The notes under the pieces were generated by a model, which saw only the letters and a program-made list of their open reading frames with translations, was not told where the DNA came from and did no database searches. DNA of 64,000 bases, from positions 248,001 through 312,000 of the forward strand of contig NZ_FNPC01000002.1 of assembly GCF_900107205.1 (NCBI RefSeq). Reading direction: 5' to 3'. Positions 54,250 through 63,024 of the stretch are shown piece by piece; position 1 is the first letter of the stretch; each line of letters opens with the position of its first letter. The DNA comes from Halopenitus persicus. GTDB taxonomy: Archaea; Halobacteriota; Halobacteria; Halobacteriales; Haloferacaceae. A program made the translations under genes and the position numbers.

Positions 54250-54876
54250 CTACTCGTCGGGGTATTTCGGCTCCCGCCGCTCCGCCCGGTCGAGCGCGCG
54301 TTCGATCACGGCGTGAACGGACTCGTCGCCCTCGGCTTCCCGATAGACGTCGCCGTGGCCGGCGTACAGCTCGGAGACGGAGTCCGGAAGCCGGTCGAGG
54401 AGGTCCTGCAGGCTCTCGATCAGCCGCTCGCGTGACTGGCCCGTCATGTCGGTGCGGCCGAAGGAGCCGTCCTCGAAGGCACCGTCGTTGTAGACGACGA
54501 CGTCGCCGCTGTAGAGCCGGTCCGTCCCGACGAACGCGACGTGGTCGACGGCGTGGCCCGGCGTGTACACCACCTCACATCGCTCGTCGCCGACCGTGAC
54601 CTCGTCGCCGTCCGCGATCGCGACGTCCCGGCGCGGGTGGTCGCCGTAAGCGTACAGGTCGGCCCCGAAGGCGTCCAGGACGGCGTCCAGCTCGCCCACG
54701 TGGTCGGCGTGTTGGTGCGTGAGGACGACCCGGTCCAGGTCGTCGACGTGGTCGGCGATGACGTCCTCGACGCCGGACATCGTGCCGGCGTCGACCAGCG
54801 TCGTCGTCGATCCGGGCACCAGATAGGCGTTGCAGGTGAACCCCTTCGCGGCCGCCGTGACGGTGATCGGTTCCAT
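54250..54876 (-). CDS. MBL fold metallo-hydrolase
   Basis: This 208-residue metallo-beta-lactamase-fold hydrolase has the di-zinc motif LTHQHADHVGELD, then YTPGHAVDHVAF, SGDVVVYND and the final His in LYAGHGDVYRE. It resembles the glyoxalase II-like/hydroxyacylglutathione-hydrolase-like group, which hydrolyses thioesters or related bonds, but the substrate is unknown. The ATG at 54876 is chosen from the TATA element at 54900-54907. It is divergent from ppc. Confidence 0.9.
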   Translation of the reverse strand: MEPITVTAAAKGFTCNAYLVPGSTTTLVDAGTMSGVEDVIADHVDDLDRVVLTHQHADHVGELDAVLDAFGADLYAYGDHPRRDVAIADGDEVTVGDERCEVVYTPGHAVDHVAFVGTDRLYSGDVVVYNDGAFEDGSFGRTDMTGQSRERLIESLQDLLDRLPDSVSELYAGHGDVYREAEGDESVHAVIERALDRAERREPKYPDE

Positions 54877-54899
54877 ATACGGCGTTCGGCGACGGCTCA

Positions 54900-54907
54900 C
54901 TTAAATA
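54900..54907 (-). promoter_or_regulatory. TATA element of the MBL hydrolase gene
   Basis: Minus-strand TTATTTAA is centred about 27 nt upstream of the ATG at 54876. Confidence 0.6.
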
Positions 54908-54966
54908 AGCCGCCGTTCCGACCACGACGTGTCCGCCATAGAATGTGTTGTGTTAGCAAGGAACAC

Positions 54967-54974
54967 GTTTAATG
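54967..54974 (+). promoter_or_regulatory. TATA element of ppc
   Basis: GTTTAATG is centred about 27 nt upstream of the ATG at 54998, which selects that start over an upstream in-frame alternative at 54929. Confidence 0.6.
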
Positions 54975-54997
54975 AGGGTCCGGCGCAGGTGGCCCGT

Positions 54998-57682
54998 ATG
55001 GACCTGTACCGACGTGATATCCGACGAGACGTCCGGGATCTCGGGGCGCTCGTCGGGGACGTACTCACCGAACAGGCGTCCGCGGACGCCTTCGAGACCG
55101 TCGAAGCCCTCCGGACCGACGCGATCGCGTACCGCTCGTCCGAGGACGCGCTCGATTCGCGCGACCCGCTCCGGTCGACGCTCGCGGCGAGCGGCGCCGA
55201 CGGGCAGCTGGTCGTCGCCCGCGCGTTCACCGCCTACTTCGAGCTGATCAACCTCGCCGAGGAGCGCGAGCGCGTTCGGGCGCTCCGCGAGCAGTCGCAG
55301 GCCGACGTCCCCGACGACGGCCTCGCGGAGGCGATCGCCCTGCTGAGGGAGGCGGATCCGGAGGTCGCCGAACGCGTCCTTTCGGACGTCCTCGTCGAGC
55401 CGACGTTCACCGCCCACCCGACCGAGGCGCGCCGCAAGACCGTCAAGACCAAACTCCGGTCGGTCGCCGGGACGCTGGCGGAGCTCGACGAGCGTCTGCT
55501 CACCGACGACGAGCGCGACCGGCTCGAACGCGAGCTTCGCGCGGACGTGACCAGCCTCTGGCAGACCCCGCAGGTGCGCGACCGTCGACCCGAGCCGATC
55601 GACGAGGTGTCGAACGTCCAGTGGTACCTCGAGAACGTCCTCTTCGACGTGGTCGGCGACGTCCTCGAGCCGGTCGCCGCCTTCGCCGACGACGGTCCCG
55701 CCGGTCCGACCCTCCTGGAGTTCCGGTCGTGGGCGGGGTCGGACCGGGACGGCAACCCGCACGTCACGCCCGCGGTGACCGCCGAAACGCTCGAGCGCCA
55801 GCGCGAGGCGGCCCTCGAGGGCTACCGCGACCGCGTGCGGTCGCTCTCGAACGTGCTCAGCCAGGACGCCAGCCGGCTCGAACTCGGCGACGACGTCCGG
55901 GAGTCGCTCGCCCGCGACAAGGACCAACTACCGGACGTCGCCGAGCGCGCGGAGTCGCGGTACCCGAACGAGCCGTACCGCCAGAAGCTGCTGTGTATCC
56001 ACGAGCGGCTCGACCGCGTCGGCGACGTTCGCCCCGGCGGCTACGCGGACGCGGACGCGTTCCGACGCGACCTGGAGGCGCTCGCGGCCGACCTGCGGGC
56101 GAACGACGCGAGCGACGTCGCCGCGACCCACGTCGACCCGCTGGTTCGCACCGTCGCGACGTTCGGCTTCACCCTCGCGAGCCTCGACCTCCGGGATCAT
56201 CAGGAGAACCACACGCAGGCGGTTACGGAGGCGCTCGACCGCGCGGGGATCGATTACGCGGCGATGGACGAGTCCGAGCGCGTCCGGTTCCTGACCGCCG
56301 CGATGGACGACGCCCCCGACCTCGTCGCGTTCGACGCGCTCGCGGACGGCTCCGACACGACCGCTCGCGTGCTCGAGCGGTTCGCGAAGCTCGCCGACTG
56401 GCAGCGCGAGTACGGCGCGGACGCGATCGACACCTACTGCATCAGCATGTGCGAGGAGCCATCCCACGTCCTGGAGGTGCTGTTCCTGGCCGCGGCGGCC
56501 GGGGTCGTCGACCTACCGGAGCACAGCGGGCTCGACGTCGTCCCCCTGCTCGAGACCGAGTACGCGCTCTCGGACGCCCGGCGGATCATGGGGACGCTGT
56601 TCGAGAACGAGGCGTACGCGGCCGCGGTCGCCGCGCGCGGGGACGTCCAGGAGGTGATGTTGGGCTACTCGGACTCGAACAAGGAGAACGGCTACCTCGC
56701 GGCCCAGTGGGCGCTGTACAGCAACCAGAGGCGGCTGTCGACGATCGCCGAGGAGCACGGCGTCGAGCTCCGGCTGTTTCACGGTCGGGGCGGCTCGATC
56801 TCCCGGAGCGGGGGTCCGGTCGCGGAGTCGCTGCTGTCGCTGCCGCCCGAGACGGTGACGGGAGCGGTGAAGTACACCGAGCAGGGCGAGGCGATCGCCG
56901 AGCGGTACGCGAACCCGCGGATCGCGACCCGCGAGCTCGAGCGGCTGTTGAACGCCCAGATTCGCGCGCGGCTGCGCGCGCTCCAGGGCGAGGCCGACCC
57001 CGTGGAGCCGGAGTGGGAGGCGGCGATGGAGACGGCGGCCGACGCCGCCCGTGAGGCGTACCGCGAGCTGCTCGCGACCGACGGGTTCCTCGAGTACTTC
57101 GGCGACGCGACGCCGATCTCGGTGATCGAGGAGCTGAACCTCGGGTCGCGGCCGGCCTCCCGGAGCGGGGAACGGACCGTCGAGGACCTCCGCGCGATCC
57201 CGTGGGTGTTCGCGTGGACGCAGACGCGGTGTCCGATCACGGGCTGGTACTCGCTGGCGACGGGCCTCGACGCGTACCTCGAATCGGGCGGCGACGTCGA
57301 GACGCTCGCGGCGATGTACGAGTCGTGGCCGTTCTTCCGGACGATCCTCGACAGCGCCGCGCTCTCGCTGGCCCGGACCGACCTGGAGATCGCCGCCGAG
57401 TACGCGGCCCTTGCGGATCCCGACGTTCGCGACCGCGTCTTCGGGCGGATCCGCGAGGAGCACGACCGGGCCGTCGAGCTGGTTCGGGCGATCACCGGCC
57501 GGGAGACGCTGGTCAAGCGGGGCTGGCTGACGGAGAGCCTGGAGCGACGCAACCCCTACGTGGACCCGCTGAACCTGCTGCAGGTTCGGCTGCTCGACCG
57601 AGATTCCCGATCGGCGATGGAGGACCGGGCGCTCCGGCTGACCGTCAAGGGCATCGCCGCCGGGATGAAAACGACGGGATGA
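54998..57682 (+). CDS. ppc: Phosphoenolpyruvate carboxylase
   Basis: This 894-residue bacterial-type PEP carboxylase makes oxaloacetate from PEP and bicarbonate, replenishing the TCA cycle. Catalytic motifs are intact: EPTFTAHPTEARRK (His), GYSDSNKENGYLAAQW (Lys) and LFHGRGGSISRSGGP. The C terminus ends AAGMKTTG, where most family members end in MRNTG or MQNTG. The start MDLYRRDIRRDVRDLG at 54998 follows the TATA element. The gene is followed directly by tRNA-Ile2 on the opposite strand. Confidence 0.95.
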   Translation: MDLYRRDIRRDVRDLGALVGDVLTEQASADAFETVEALRTDAIAYRSSEDALDSRDPLRSTLAASGADGQLVVARAFTAYFELINLAEERERVRALREQSQADVPDDGLAEAIALLREADPEVAERVLSDVLVEPTFTAHPTEARRKTVKTKLRSVAGTLAELDERLLTDDERDRLERELRADVTSLWQTPQVRDRRPEPIDEVSNVQWYLENVLFDVVGDVLEPVAAFADDGPAGPTLLEFRSWAGSDRDGNPHVTPAVTAETLERQREAALEGYRDRVRSLSNVLSQDASRLELGDDVRESLARDKDQLPDVAERAESRYPNEPYRQKLLCIHERLDRVGDVRPGGYADADAFRRDLEALAADLRANDASDVAATHVDPLVRTVATFGFTLASLDLRDHQENHTQAVTEALDRAGIDYAAMDESERVRFLTAAMDDAPDLVAFDALADGSDTTARVLERFAKLADWQREYGADAIDTYCISMCEEPSHVLEVLFLAAAAGVVDLPEHSGLDVVPLLETEYALSDARRIMGTLFENEAYAAAVAARGDVQEVMLGYSDSNKENGYLAAQWALYSNQRRLSTIAEEHGVELRLFHGRGGSISRSGGPVAESLLSLPPETVTGAVKYTEQGEAIAERYANPRIATRELERLLNAQIRARLRALQGEADPVEPEWEAAMETAADAAREAYRELLATDGFLEYFGDATPISVIEELNLGSRPASRSGERTVEDLRAIPWVFAWTQTRCPITGWYSLATGLDAYLESGGDVETLAAMYESWPFFRTILDSAALSLARTDLEIAAEYAALADPDVRDRVFGRIREEHDRAVELVRAITGRETLVKRGWLTESLERRNPYVDPLNLLQVRLLDRDSRSAMEDRALRLTVKGIAAGMKTTG

Positions 57683-57722
57683 GGACGGGTGCGGTCGGCT
57701 CCGAATCGACCACCGTTTTGAT

Positions 57723-57797
57723 GGGCCCTGTCGGATTTGAACCAACGCTCAACTCGTTATGAGCGAGTCGCTTTCAGCCGGACTAAGCTAAGGGCCC
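57723..57797 (-). tRNA. tRNA with anticodon CAT, probably tRNA-Ile2
   Basis: This 75-nt tRNA has acceptor stem GGGCCCT/AGGGCCC, anticodon stem ACTCG/CGAGT and loop CTCATAA. The anticodon CAT could mean Met or Ile2. The 5' sequence GGGCCCTTAGCTTAGT resembles tRNA-Ile2, and known haloarchaeal elongator Met tRNA genes contain an intron, absent here. I therefore favour Ile2, whose C34 would be modified to agmatidine. CCA is not encoded. Confidence 0.85.
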
Positions 57798-57946
57798 TCA
57801 TCACGGGCTATCCGTCGATGCCTCTTTAGCCTACCGCCTTCGGCCACTGCCGGATCTGACACCTCGAGGCTCGGACGCCTCGAAACCGATCGGATCCGGG
57901 TCCGTTCCCGGGACGAAACGCTCCATAGTTGGGAGACGGAAGAAGC

Positions 57947-58049
57947 GCCGAAGCCAGGACTCGAACCTGGGACCGCCTCGTGACTGCGACGAACGGGGAA
58001 AGCCGATCGTCCTAACAGCGAGGCGCTCTACCAACTGAGCTACTTCGGC
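57947..58049 (-). tRNA. tRNA-Asn(GTT) with a 31-nt intron
   Basis: The mature tRNA is 72 nt: exon 1 is 58013-58049 and exon 2 is 57947-57981. The acceptor stem GCCGAAG/CTTCGGC, anticodon stem CCTCG/CGAGG and loop CTGTTAA (anticodon GTT) are all perfect. A 31-nt intron at 57982-58012 sits after position 37. The precursor forms a canonical bulge-helix-bulge: 3-nt bulges TAG and TCA separated by the 4-bp helix CTGT/GCAG, continued by GACGA/TCGTC in the intron. Confidence 0.93.
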
Positions 58050-58105
58050 TTGCACGCGTTCATACTGGTCTCCTTTTGATAGGGCTTTCGTTTTCACCCG
58101 CCGAC

Positions 58106-58148
58106 GTCGGTCGGTTCCACGCGTCGCGTCGGTCGGTTCCACGCGTCA
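58106..58148. repeat. 22-bp tandem duplication between tRNA-Asn and cca
   Basis: Near-identical 22-bp units start at 58106 and 58128 (GTCGGTCGGTTCCACGCGTC core). No gene is seen in 58050-58296. Confidence 0.75.
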
Positions 58149-58296
58149 CGCCAGCGGCACCCGATCGCCGCGGCCCGGGGTACGGATCGAGTTGCGAGCC
58201 GATCGTCACGGTCCGGTCGCGGATCCGGACGTGGTCGCCCGTCGCGAGCCAGTTCCGACCGACATCCTTTCACGCCGACCGGCTGAAGCGGTCCGT

Positions 58297-59727
58297 ATGA
58301 GCGATCCGGAATCGGTTCGGCGGTCGGTCCTCGACCGCATCACGCCGGACCCGGCCGAGCGGGAACGCCTCGAGTCGGTCGCCGCCCGACTCGTCGACCG
58401 GACGCGGGCGGCCGTCGCGGAGCTCGACGCCGACCTGACCGCCGGCCCCGATGGCGACGTCGACGTGGTTCGCGTCGGGTCGACCGCCCGCGGCACGTGG
58501 CTGTCGGGGGACCGGGACATCGACCTCTTCGTCCGGTTCCCGACCGACCTGCCCCGGGCCGACCTCGAGCGGTACGGACTTTCGATCGGCCACGCCGTCC
58601 TGCCGGACGGCCACGAGGAGTACGCCGAACACCCCTACGTCACGGGCACCCTCGAGGGGTTCGACGTCGATCTCGTCCCGTGTTACGACGTCGCGGACGC
58701 GAGCGAGATCCGATCGGCCGTCGACCGCACGCCGTTTCACGACGCCTACCTCTCCGCACGGCTCACCGACGATCTCGCGGCGGACGTGCTGCTCGCGAAG
58801 CGGTTCCTCAAGGGAATCGGCGCCTACGGCAGCGACCTCCGGACGCGGGGTTTCTCGGGTTATCTGACGGAGCTGCTGGTCGTGGAGCACGGCGGATTCG
58901 AGCCGCTCCTGCGGGCCGCCGCCGACTGGCACCCGCCCGTTCGACTCGACCCCGAGGACCACGGCACGGCGACCTTCGACGACCCGCTCGTCGTGATCGA
59001 TCCCACCGATCCGGAGCGGAACGTGGCGGCCGTCTGCTCCGGTCGCAACCTCGCCCGGCTGCAACACCACGCCCGCGCGTACCTCGCCGACCCGAGTCCG
59101 ACGCCCTTCTTCCCGCCCGCCCGGGAGCCGATCTCGGCCGACGCGGTCCGCGAGCACGTCGACCGGCGCGGAACGACTCCGATAGCGATCGTCCTCGAGC
59201 CGCCGGCGCTCGTCGACGACCAGCTGTGGCCGCAGCTCCGGAAGTCGCGCGACGGGATCGTCCGCGCCCTCGAGGACCGCCAGTTTCCGGTGCTCCGGTC
59301 GCGGACGATGGTCGAGGGCGAGCCGGCTGCCGCGGACCGTGCACGGGGGACCGGCTCCGCCGACCGCGGCCGCGCCGTCATCCTCATCGAACCCCTCCGC
59401 GAGTCGCTGCCCGCGGTCGCCACCCACCGCGGCCCCCCGGTCGCGGTGCGGGAACACGCGGAGGGGTTCTACGACGCCTACGCCGACGACGGGGACCCGT
59501 ACACCTACGGCCCGTTCCTCGACGGCGACCGGTACGTCGTCGAGCGGGAGCGAACGATCACGAGCGCTGCCGCGTTCCTCGCCGAGGAGGACCTCTCGGA
59601 CGTCGGCCTCGGCGCGCAGCTGGTCGACGCGATCGCTGACCGGGAGGTGCTCGTCGGCGACGACGTCGCGTCGCTGGCGGACGGGTTCGGGAGACAGCTT
59701 CGCTCCTACTTCGAGCCGCGGCCCTGA
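58297..59727 (+). CDS. cca: CCA tRNA nucleotidyltransferase (archaeal class I)
   Basis: This 476-residue class I CCA-adding enzyme builds or repairs the 3' CCA of tRNAs, which are not gene-encoded here (see the three tRNAs in this window). The nucleotidyltransferase motif GSTARGTWLSGDRDIDLFV carries the catalytic Asp pair. FDVDLVPCYDV supplies the third Asp, and LLAKRFLKGIGAYGSDL is conserved. The C-terminal half is the tRNA-binding body and tail. The start MSDPESVRRSVLDRI at 58297 is preferred over the longer frame. Confidence 0.95.
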   Translation: MSDPESVRRSVLDRITPDPAERERLESVAARLVDRTRAAVAELDADLTAGPDGDVDVVRVGSTARGTWLSGDRDIDLFVRFPTDLPRADLERYGLSIGHAVLPDGHEEYAEHPYVTGTLEGFDVDLVPCYDVADASEIRSAVDRTPFHDAYLSARLTDDLAADVLLAKRFLKGIGAYGSDLRTRGFSGYLTELLVVEHGGFEPLLRAAADWHPPVRLDPEDHGTATFDDPLVVIDPTDPERNVAAVCSGRNLARLQHHARAYLADPSPTPFFPPAREPISADAVREHVDRRGTTPIAIVLEPPALVDDQLWPQLRKSRDGIVRALEDRQFPVLRSRTMVEGEPAAADRARGTGSADRGRAVILIEPLRESLPAVATHRGPPVAVREHAEGFYDAYADDGDPYTYGPFLDGDRYVVERERTITSAAAFLAEEDLSDVGLGAQLVDAIADREVLVGDDVASLADGFGRQLRSYFEPRP

Positions 59728-59822
59728 CGTACGCGTGCGGTTCGGGGCGTGCGGTTCGGAACCGCGGAGCCGACCGGTTGGCGGCTATCGGCGGTCGCGC
59801 GGCGATCCGGGAGGCGATCCGG

Positions 59823-60827
59823 TCAGCGGTCGAACTGTGACTCGACGTCGTTGATGAGCACGCGCGTCGACCCGTTGAGCTCGCCCTCCGGCTCGACCGG
59901 CTCGCGGCCGTCGAACGTCTCGTGGACCATTCCGACGCCCTCCGCGAGGGTGTCGAGCCCGTAGCCGCCCTCGAGCACGAATCCGAGGGCCGCGCCGATC
60001 CGGTCGGCGATGTCGCGGACCCGGTCGGTGAGCAGCGCGTACCCCTCGGAGGAGACCCGCATCCGGGAGATGGGGTCGTGGCGGTGGGCGTCGAATCCGG
60101 CCGAGACGAGCAGGAGGTCGGGATCGAACGCCGCGAGCATCGGATCGAGCACCTCATCGAGCACCGCACAGTACTCCACGTCGCCCGCGCCGGCCGACAG
60201 CGGCACGTTCACCGTGGCGCCCTCGCCGTCGCCGGTCCCCGTCTCGTCGATCTCGCCGGTACCGGGATACAGCCCCTGTTCGTGGATCGAGGCGTAGAGG
60301 ACGTCGCCGCGGTCGTAAAAGATGTCCTGGGTTCCGTTTCCGTGGTGGACGTCCCAGTCGAAGATCGCGACCCGGTCGACCGGCTCCTCGTCGATGACCG
60401 TCTGTGCGGCGACGGCGGCGTTGTTGACGAAACAGAACCCCATCGCGTCGTCGGCCACCGCGTGATGACCCGGCGGTCGGCCGATCGCGAACGGCGCGTC
60501 CCGACCGGTCGCGCCCGCGAGCGCCTCCCGGGCCGCCCACTGGGCGAGCCCGGCCGAGGCGAGCGCGGCGTCCCACGTCTCCTCGCAGGCGACCGTGTCG
60601 GGGTCCCAGTTCCCGCCGCCGTCGGCACAGAACGCCTCGACCTCGTCGACGTAGTCCTCGTCGTGGACCGCGGCTACTGCGGACCGGGTCGCCGGGGTCG
60701 CCTCGTGGTAGGAGACGCCGTGGCGTTGCCGGAGTCCCTTGCGGATCGCCCGGAGCCGGTCCGGGGTCTCCGGGTGCCGCTCGCCGGTGTCGTGCTCCAG
60801 ACAGACCTCGGAGTAGCCGAACTGCAT
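59823..60827 (-). CDS. Histone deacetylase family protein
   Basis: This 334-residue arginase-fold deacetylase has the zinc/charge-relay motifs RPPGHHAVADDAMGFCF, AIFDWDVHHGNGTQDIFY, SAGFDAHRHDPI and LEGGYG. Class II-type HDACs in prokaryotes deacetylate proteins or small molecules (acetoin, polyamines). The start codon lies 1 nt after the histone stop on the same strand, so it is probably translated from the same transcript. This makes histone or another chromatin protein an attractive, unproven substrate. Haloferax HdaI is the nearest known relative by gene context. Confidence 0.93.
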   Translation of the reverse strand: MQFGYSEVCLEHDTGERHPETPDRLRAIRKGLRQRHGVSYHEATPATRSAVAAVHDEDYVDEVEAFCADGGGNWDPDTVACEETWDAALASAGLAQWAAREALAGATGRDAPFAIGRPPGHHAVADDAMGFCFVNNAAVAAQTVIDEEPVDRVAIFDWDVHHGNGTQDIFYDRGDVLYASIHEQGLYPGTGEIDETGTGDGEGATVNVPLSAGAGDVEYCAVLDEVLDPMLAAFDPDLLLVSAGFDAHRHDPISRMRVSSEGYALLTDRVRDIADRIGAALGFVLEGGYGLDTLAEGVGMVHETFDGREPVEPEGELNGSTRVLINDVESQFDR

Positions 60828-60828
60828 G

Positions 60829-61260
60829 TTAGTTGAACAGGGCGAAGTAGGTCTCGATGTCCTCGGCCTGGATCGTCCGTCGGTCCGCGTGTCGCGCCAG
60901 CGTGGCCGCCGCGCTCGCCACGTTATCGGCGTAGTCCTCGAGGACGTCGGCCAGCGCGATCCGCGCGTCCATCCCGACGCGATAGCGGTCGTCGATGCGG
61001 GATCGCGCGATCCGGTCGACCGGGGCGACCGGGAGCGTGAGGGTCTCCCGGTCGACGACCTGCTCGACGTCGAAGTCCGCGGCCATCAGCGTCTTCCGTC
61101 CGTCCGCCGTCGCGCGCTCGGCGGCGTCGACGGCCAGCGACGCGCCGTGGTCCTGGACGCGACGCGCGAGCGCCTCCGCCGCGTCCGCGCTGACCCTGAG
61201 GTCGCCGGCGTTCCGCCGGATGATCTGGTCGACCGGGGCGAACGGCAACTCGACACTCAT
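60829..61260 (-). CDS. Archaeal histone, two fused histone folds
   Basis: This 143-residue histone has two fused folds (about residues 1-67 and 72-143), beginning LPFAPVDQIIRRNAGDLRVS and, for the second, LPVAPVDRIARSRIDDRYRV. DNA-contact loops with GRKTLMAADF and DRRTIQAEDI are visible. The protein is acidic, as in all haloarchaea. Fused doublets are the norm in this class. Haloarchaeal histones are low-abundance and act more like transcription regulators than packaging proteins. A TATA element at 61283-61290 marks a leaderless start at 61260. The HDAC gene follows after 1 nt. Confidence 0.95.
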   Translation of the reverse strand: MSVELPFAPVDQIIRRNAGDLRVSADAAEALARRVQDHGASLAVDAAERATADGRKTLMAADFDVEQVVDRETLTLPVAPVDRIARSRIDDRYRVGMDARIALADVLEDYADNVASAAATLARHADRRTIQAEDIETYFALFN

Positions 61261-61282
61261 ACACACACTCGGGTCGCTCCGC

Positions 61283-61290
61283 CGTATAAC
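61283..61290 (-). promoter_or_regulatory. TATA element of the histone-HDAC operon
   Basis: Minus-strand GTTATACG is centred 26-27 nt upstream of the histone ATG at 61260. Confidence 0.6.
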
Positions 61291-61421
61291 GCTTTCCGTT
61301 ACTCGCCGTCTCCGTTTTCGTTAGGTGCTGTCGGGGGTATACGTGCCGTCATTCCCGTGGCTCGCCCCGCTCGAAATCGGTCGGCGGAGCTCCGGATCCG
61401 CTCGGCGGCGTCGACCGCCGT

Positions 61422-62987
61422 CTAGAAGACGTCCTCGGCGTCGATCCGACCGTCGCGTTCGGGGCCGCGTACCGTCACTTCCTCGCCGAGGCGCAGCGTC
61501 TCGTCGGTCCGGACGCTCCTCGTTCGGTCCCCGTCGTCCAGCACGACCGGGTTTCCGGCCTGGACGACCGTCCCGGTGAACTCGACCGTCGTCTCCGTCC
61601 CGTTGTCGGTCGCTTTCGCCCCGTTGCCGGTCGCTTCCGTCCCGTTGCCGGTCGCCGATCCGTCGGCCCCGTCCGAGACGGGAGCGTCGGTCGCGGCGGC
61701 CGCCGCAGCCGCCGGGCCGCCGTCGGACTGTGCACGCTCCGTGCCGGTCCCCTCGGTCGCGGCCTCGTCGGCGCCGTCGGCGAACGCGTCGAGTCCCTCG
61801 CTTTCGGGTCGAGTCTCGGCCGCTTCCGTCGTCCCACCGGCCGTCGATCCCCCCGTCCGGTGGCCGTCGGTCGCGCTCCCGGTCTCGAGGACGCTGACGG
61901 TCGACCGCCAGTTGGCCGACGCCTCGAGATCGTCCTGCCAGCCGTCGCTTATCTCGACGTCGGTGAACAGGACCTCGTCGGCCAGCTCGATCCCGGCGTC
62001 GGCCTTCTCGCCCCACAGCGCCACCCGTATCTCGCCGGTGTCGTCCTTGATGCGGACGTTGCGGACCTGTCCCTCGGAGCCGTCGTCGCGGTCGAAGGTG
62101 CGCTTGGGGTCGGTCTCGATCACGCCGCCGGCCAGATCGACCGTCTCGCCGATCTCCAGGTCGGCGATGTCCGTCGTCTCCGGAACGTACTCGACCGCCT
62201 CGTCGACGGACTCGATCGATCCGCGGTTCCCGACGTGGAGCTCGAGGTCGTCGTCCCGCTCGCGGACGTAGCCGTCCACGACCTCGACGACCTCGCCCGC
62301 CTCGAACTCCGTCGCGAGGTCGGCCCGGTCGTCCCACATCGTCACGCGGACGCGGCCGGTCTCGTCGCCGAGGGTGAGGTTCGCGACCCGTCCCTCGGTG
62401 CCGTCGTCCCGGGAGAACGTTCGGACGTCGCCGGCCTCGAGCACCGTGCCGACCAGCGTGACGTCCGAGGCGCCGAGCGTCAGGTCCTCGACGCGGTAGG
62501 TGTCCAGAAGCTGTACGTCGACCTCCGCGTCCGCGTCGGGTTCGACCTTGTTCGCGCTCACCTCGAGGCCGTTGTAGCCCTCCTTCGGGCGCCCCATCAC
62601 GCGCAACACGTCGCCGACCTCGAGCTCCTCGGCGGCGCCGGTCGCCATCTCGTCCCAGAGGGCGACCCTGACCGAGCCGGACTCGTCGGCGATCTCGACG
62701 TTACAGACGCGTCCCTCCTCCCGGTCGTCGTCATCGTCGCGCTCGAAGGTCCGGATCTCGCCGATCGAGGTGACCTTGCCGAGGAACTTCACGTCGTCCA
62801 TCCCCGGCTCGATGTCCGCGATCGTCTCGACCTCCTCGTCGCGGAGTTCGTGGGCGATGAGCATCGCGGCCGTCTCCTCGTCCGCGAGCCCGCCCATCTG
62901 TTCGACCTTGTCCTCGACCGCCGCCTCGAACGCGTCGAACTCGACGTCGGTCTCGAGGTCCTCGTAGACGTCCTCGATCACACCCAT
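61422..62987 (-). CDS. Replication protein A, three-OB single-stranded DNA-binding protein (Rpa2-like)
   Basis: This 521-residue protein has three tandem OB folds (about 64-148, 170-260, 278-365), each with the same pattern: FxRDD/EGRV(x)NVEIxDESGxVRVALWD. An Asn/Gly/Thr/Ala-rich linker (about 390-455, with repeated ATGNGTE-like units) leads to a C-terminal OB-like piece (TVEFTGTVVQAGNPVVLDDG). It lacks the zinc finger of other archaeal RPAs. The architecture matches the essential Haloferax Rpa2. TATA element at 63016-63024. The histone-HDAC operon lies downstream on the same strand. Confidence 0.93.
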   Translation of the reverse strand: MGVIEDVYEDLETDVEFDAFEAAVEDKVEQMGGLADEETAAMLIAHELRDEEVETIADIEPGMDDVKFLGKVTSIGEIRTFERDDDDDREEGRVCNVEIADESGSVRVALWDEMATGAAEELEVGDVLRVMGRPKEGYNGLEVSANKVEPDADAEVDVQLLDTYRVEDLTLGASDVTLVGTVLEAGDVRTFSRDDGTEGRVANLTLGDETGRVRVTMWDDRADLATEFEAGEVVEVVDGYVRERDDDLELHVGNRGSIESVDEAVEYVPETTDIADLEIGETVDLAGGVIETDPKRTFDRDDGSEGQVRNVRIKDDTGEIRVALWGEKADAGIELADEVLFTDVEISDGWQDDLEASANWRSTVSVLETGSATDGHRTGGSTAGGTTEAAETRPESEGLDAFADGADEAATEGTGTERAQSDGGPAAAAAAATDAPVSDGADGSATGNGTEATGNGAKATDNGTETTVEFTGTVVQAGNPVVLDDGDRTRSVRTDETLRLGEEVTVRGPERDGRIDAEDVF

Positions 62988-63015
62988 AGTCGTACCTCAC
63001 GGAACGGTGACTCGG

Positions 63016-63024
63016 CGGTTAAGC
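63016..63024 (-). promoter_or_regulatory. TATA element of the rpa2-like gene
   Basis: Minus-strand CGCTTAACC predicts transcription start near 62993, just before the ATG at 62987. No gene is seen in 62988-63271. Confidence 0.5.

Noticed and set aside
57723-57797. Elongator tRNA-Met
   Set aside because: The anticodon is CAT, but the 5' half resembles tRNA-Ile2 and the intron known for haloarchaeal elongator Met genes is missing.
58050-58296. Possible small gene between tRNA-Asn and cca
   Set aside because: Available frames are short, repeat-derived and lack promoter or domain evidence.
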